NCBI GenBank assembly: GCA_046729215.1
Contig: JBKPGE010000108.1
Location: forward strand, 1-7,789
Direction of reading: 5' to 3'
From: JACDAN01 sp046729215
GTDB taxonomy: Bacteria; Actinomycetota; Thermoleophilia; Gaiellales; Gaiellaceae
DNA: 7,789 nt
The notes beneath the pieces are model-generated. The model did not search any database. It saw only the letters and a program-made list of their open reading frames with translations, and had not been told where the DNA came from. A program made the position numbers and the translations under genes. Shown piece after piece: positions 6,090-7,789 of this stretch. Positions within the stretch are counted from its first letter, which is position 1. Each line of letters opens with the position of its first letter.

Positions 6090-6769
6090 CGCCGGCCGAA
6101 GAAGATCAGCAGGTAGTAGAGGAGCAGCGAGAGCGCGGCAAGCGCGCCGGCGACGTAGGTCAGTGCCGCAGCGGTGAGGACCTTCTGCACACCTTCGCTC
6201 TCGGTCGGCCCGACGAGGCCGAGCTCACGCAGCTCTGCCGATGCGCGCCGCGAGGCGTTGAACTCCACCGGGAGCGTGACGATGTGGAAAGCGACGGCAA
6301 CTGCGTAGAGGATGAGCGCGACCGCGACGAGGTTGAGCAGGCCGAGGATCGCGCCGGCGAACAGCAACCAGATCCAGGCGTTCGACGCGAAAGCGACCGC
6401 CGGATACATCACCGAGCGGATCCTGAGCGGCGCATAGCGGGCCTGGTCCTGTAGCGCGTGGCCCGTCTCGTGGGCGGCCACCGCCGCGGCCGCAACGCTT
6501 GCCGGCTGGTAGACGGGCTCCGAGAGGAACAAGGCTTTCTTGCGCGGGTCGTAGTTGTCGGACAGCGGCCCTCCCGGCGAGAGCTCGACCGGGACTTCCT
6601 GCAGCCCGTGTTGGTCGAGGATCTGCCGCGCGACCTTGGCGCCCGGCAGCCCGCTGGAGAGCTCAACGTTGGAGTACTTGGCAAACGTGCGCTTGAGCCA
6701 GGACTGGACCACGAGCCCGAGAACGAGCGGCGGAACGAGGAAGAGCAGGTAGAGCCCGAAATCGCCCAT
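6086..6769 (-). CDS. YugP-type membrane zinc metalloprotease (Zn_peptidase_2)
   Basis: 227 residues. The zinc-binding HETGH motif is at 100-104 (AAVAAHETGHALQDQ), and a downstream LPVEFNASRRA (166-176) supplies the probable third ligand E169; both are hallmarks of the YugP/PF04298 family. An N-terminal helix (about 4-22) anchors the protein. The segment SSGLPGAKVARQILDQHGL (38-56) and DNYDPRKKALFLSEPVY (71-87) are typical family landmarks before the active site. Two central helices (about 118-163) and a long C-terminal hydrophobic region (197-224) complete the membrane part. The family is a predicted neutral zinc protease of the membrane, with a quality-control role inferred and substrates unknown. 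The ATG at 6769 is chosen because the protein there begins exactly like the family; the frame stays open to 7201, but that extension has no membrane or family character and is antisense to the dioxygenase-like gene. Confidence 0.93.
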   Translation of the reverse strand: MGDFGLYLLFLVPPLVLGLVVQSWLKRTFAKYSNVELSSGLPGAKVARQILDQHGLQEVPVELSPGGPLSDNYDPRKKALFLSEPVYQPASVAAAAVAAHETGHALQDQARYAPLRIRSVMYPAVAFASNAWIWLLFAGAILGLLNLVAVALILYAVAVAFHIVTLPVEFNASRRASAELRELGLVGPTESEGVQKVLTAAALTYVAGALAALSLLLYYLLIFFGRR

Positions 6770-6778
6770 GGGACGGAG

Positions 6779-6784
6779 ATCGTA
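6779..6784 (-). promoter_or_regulatory. putative -10 box TACGAT for the YugP-type gene (near-leaderless)
   Basis: Minus-strand TACGAT fits TAnnnT and lies nine bases before the ATG at 6769, with no ribosome site in between. No -35 hexamer is obvious at the usual distance. Confidence 0.4.
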
Positions 6785-6791
6785 CCGCCTG

Positions 6792-6797
6792 TACCCT
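6792..6797 (+). promoter_or_regulatory. putative -10 box TACCCT for the dioxygenase-like gene (leaderless)
   Basis: TACCCT fits TAnnnT and lies six bases (GGCGGG) before the ATG at 6804. This supports 6804 as the ancestral start even though it is now out of frame. It may still drive the downstream DUF7144 gene, which has no promoter of its own that I can see. Confidence 0.35.
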
Positions 6798-6803
6798 GGC
6801 GGG

Positions 6804-7255
6804 ATGGGCGGGTCGCCCTCGGACTGCTTGCCCTCTTGCTCTTCGGCGGGCTCGCGTCGGGCCCGCGCGCGGCCCCCGTGTGCAGACCGACACTTCCTGA
6901 CGCTCTGGGGCCCTTCTACGAGCCCGGCACGCCCATCCGCTCGAAGGTCGGCAGCGGCTAGGTCCTCAGGGGACGTGTGCTGGCTGCGCGGACCTGCCGA
7001 GCGATCCCGCGCGCCCGCATCGAGTTCTGGCTCGTCAACCCGGAGGGCAACTACGACGACGCGCATCGCGCGACGGTGATCGCGGGTCGGCGCGGGGGCT
7101 ACCGGTTTGAGAGCAACAGGCCTGTCGCGCACGAATCCCGGCCGCCGCACATCCACATCAGGCTGAGCGCCCGCGGCTTCCGGACGCTCGTCACGCAACA
7201 CTATCCACGCGCAGGAGCAACGGGCGCCGCGGTGAATCTCGTGCTGAGGCGCTAG
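6804..7255 (+). pseudogene. secreted intradiol ring-cleavage dioxygenase-like gene, broken by frameshift and TAG
   Basis: One frame from about 6809 to 7255 encodes a coherent small secreted protein. It has a signal-peptide core (VALGLLALLLFGGLASGPRA), then CRPTLPDALGPFYEPGTP, a beta-sandwich segment with ARIEFWLVNPEGNYDDAHRA, RPPHIHIRLSARGF and TLVTQHYPRAG. GPFYEPG, W-x6-GNY and RPPHIH are typical of the intradiol dioxygenase fold, with Y84, H116 and H118 as likely iron ligands (numbering from the repaired start). Two lesions interrupt it. The only plausible start, the ATG at 6804, is one base out of frame; one extra base after it would give M-x-RVALGLL, a normal signal peptide. An in-frame TAG at 6959-6961 then separates GSG from VLRGRV in the middle of continuous homology. 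Repaired length would be about 150 residues, normal for the short secreted members of this family as I know them. Sequencing error or programmed readthrough remain possible, but two independent lesions favour decay. Confidence 0.8.
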
Positions 7256-7262
7256 GCCTCAG
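7244..7262 (+). terminator. perfect 7-bp stem-loop over the dioxygenase stop codon
   Basis: CTGAGGC and GCCTCAG form a perfect 7-bp stem around a five-base loop (GCTAG) that contains the TAG stop of the dioxygenase-like frame. It lies 20 bases before the DUF7144 start. No T run follows, so it would at most be a weak or non-canonical terminator, or an mRNA-stabilising hairpin between the two genes. Confidence 0.35.
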
Positions 7263-7282
7263 ACCCCCAGAAAGGAGTGGAA

Positions 7283-7693
7283 ATGTCTACCCGTCTCGAC
7301 GAACGCCCCGTGAGCGGCTGGGCAGTTGGTTTCTCTGCCTTCGCCGGCGCGATCATGATTTTGATCGGCATCTTCGAGTTCTTCCAAGGGCTCGCCGCAA
7401 TCGTCAACGATGACTTCTTCGTCGTCACCAGCAGGTACGCATATGACCTCGACACGACCGGCTGGGGCTGGATCCACATGATCATCGGCGTGGTCGTGTT
7501 CGCAGCAGGCCTCGGAATCTTCTCGGGCGCGACCTGGGCCCGTGCTGTAGGCATCACCGTCGCGGTGATCACCGCCGTCGCGAACTTCTTCTACATCCCG
7601 TACTACCCGGTCTGGTCGGTGCTCATCATCGCGCTTTGCATCATCGTGATCTGGGCACTCGCGTCGTACCGAGCCGACACCGACATGATCTGA
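7283..7693 (+). CDS. DUF7144 family four-helix membrane protein
   Basis: 136 residues. The ATG at 7283 is preceded by AAAGGAG five bases upstream, the clearest ribosome site in the right half; a GTG two codons earlier (7277) overlaps this site and is not the start. Four hydrophobic helices lie at about 14-38, 60-80, 86-104 and 109-128. The segments GWAVGFSAFAGAIMILIGIFEFFQG (split here as GWAVGFSAFAG and AIMILIGIFEFFQG), TTGWGWIHMIIGVV, GLGIFSGATWARAVGI and YYPVWSVLIIALCIIVIWAL match the conserved pattern I associate with actinobacterial DUF7144 proteins. Their function is unknown; they recur near stress or envelope genes. The protein is intact and its gene follows the broken dioxygenase-like gene by 27 bp. 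With no promoter seen in the gap, it may depend on transcription through that gene. Confidence 0.88.
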   Translation: MSTRLDERPVSGWAVGFSAFAGAIMILIGIFEFFQGLAAIVNDDFFVVTSRYAYDLDTTGWGWIHMIIGVVVFAAGLGIFSGATWARAVGITVAVITAVANFFYIPYYPVWSVLIIALCIIVIWALASYRADTDMI

Positions 7694-7721
7694 TCCGCTC
7701 CAGCGCCGTCAGTCACAGGAC

Positions 7722-7789
7722 ATGCCGCCCCCCGCGTCCGTCGCCGCGGACCCGACGCTGCGAAATCTCTCGCGCATCGACCACATCGT
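7722..7789 (+). CDS. start of a probable phospholipase C-type phosphoesterase (partial)
   Basis: An ATG at 7722 opens a frame to the window end (22 codons plus two bases). The visible residues end in TLRNLSRIDHI, followed by a codon beginning GT (Val). This matches the N-terminus of bacterial phosphoesterase/phospholipase C family proteins (PF04185), which typically continue '(I/V)VVLMMENRSFDH'. The diagnostic NRSFDH motif lies outside the window, so the call is an inference from a short piece. No good ribosome site precedes the ATG: an AGGA is only one base away. The gene lies 28 bp after the DUF7144 gene, in the same direction. If the call is right, the enzyme would hydrolyse a phosphoester such as a phospholipid. 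Confidence 0.5.
   Translation, partial: MPPPASVAADPTLRNLSRIDHI

Noticed and set aside
6959..6961. TAG as a pyrrolysine codon
   Set aside because: No pyl genes are in view, the system is not expected in actinobacteria, and the frameshift at the start already argues for decay.
6804..7079. A plus-strand frame starting at the ATG at 6804
   Set aside because: The translation is Ser/Arg/Ala-rich with no family character. Only the frame shifted by one base shows the signal peptide and dioxygenase motifs, so this ATG is read as the displaced ancestral start.
6086..7201. A 371-codon version of the YugP-type protein
   Set aside because: The 144-residue N-terminal extension lacks any family or membrane feature, is antisense to the dioxygenase-like gene, and a family-typical start with a -10 box is at 6769.
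1..7789. tRNA, rRNA, CRISPR, insertion sequence, integrase or toxin-antitoxin genes
   Set aside because: I saw no repeat arrays, transposase or integrase motifs, or structured RNA. The window is almost fully occupied by ordinary protein genes.

Overview
This is a GC-rich, very compact chromosomal window that looks actinobacterial. The signs are strong GC bias at third codon positions, GTG starts, apparent leaderless promoters and an actinobacterial style of gene content (HdeD-like, DUF7144, SHOCT and YugP-type proteins). A Thermoleophilia-like lineage is my guess from protein style only. Nothing seen is phage, plasmid, insertion sequence, CRISPR, tRNA or rRNA. No gene-free stretch exceeds about 90 bases.

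Left block (1-2134, minus strand): an apparent three-gene run reading leftward. It holds an HdeD/DUF308 membrane protein, a UPF0104/LPG-synthase-TM flippase-like protein and, cut by the window edge, a two-helix PLDc_N/SHOCT protein. Diverging from it (2197-3098, plus strand) are a two-TM potassium channel with a TVGYGD filter and a C-terminal coiled coil, and a translationally coupled five-helix membrane protein of unknown function. Next come a UlaG-like metallo-beta-lactamase-fold hydrolase (3099-3830, minus) and, divergent from it, a YghZ/Gpr-type aldo-keto reductase (3865-4890, plus). A 382-residue membrane protein of unknown function follows (4941-6089, plus), then a convergent YugP-type membrane zinc metalloprotease (6086-6769, minus).

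Right block: divergent from the protease is a small secreted intradiol-dioxygenase-like gene (about 6804-7255). It appears broken by a one-base frameshift just after its ATG and by an in-frame TAG. An intact DUF7144 membrane protein (7283-7693) follows, and then the first codons of what looks like a phospholipase C-type phosphoesterase.

No metabolic pathway links the genes. Most encode membrane or envelope proteins (channel, HdeD-like, flippase-like, membrane protease, DUF7144), so the window reads as envelope and stress housekeeping. The most notable features are architectural. Apparent first genes of transcription units carry a TAnnnT -10 box 6-9 nt before the start codon (leaderless), while several downstream genes have good Shine-Dalgarno sites. 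Two divergent pairs are separated by exactly 34 bp. Both convergent pairs have abutting or overlapping stop codons inside a small palindrome. I do not see a convincing new multi-gene system. The best leads are the broken dioxygenase gene and the uncharacterised partner of the potassium channel.
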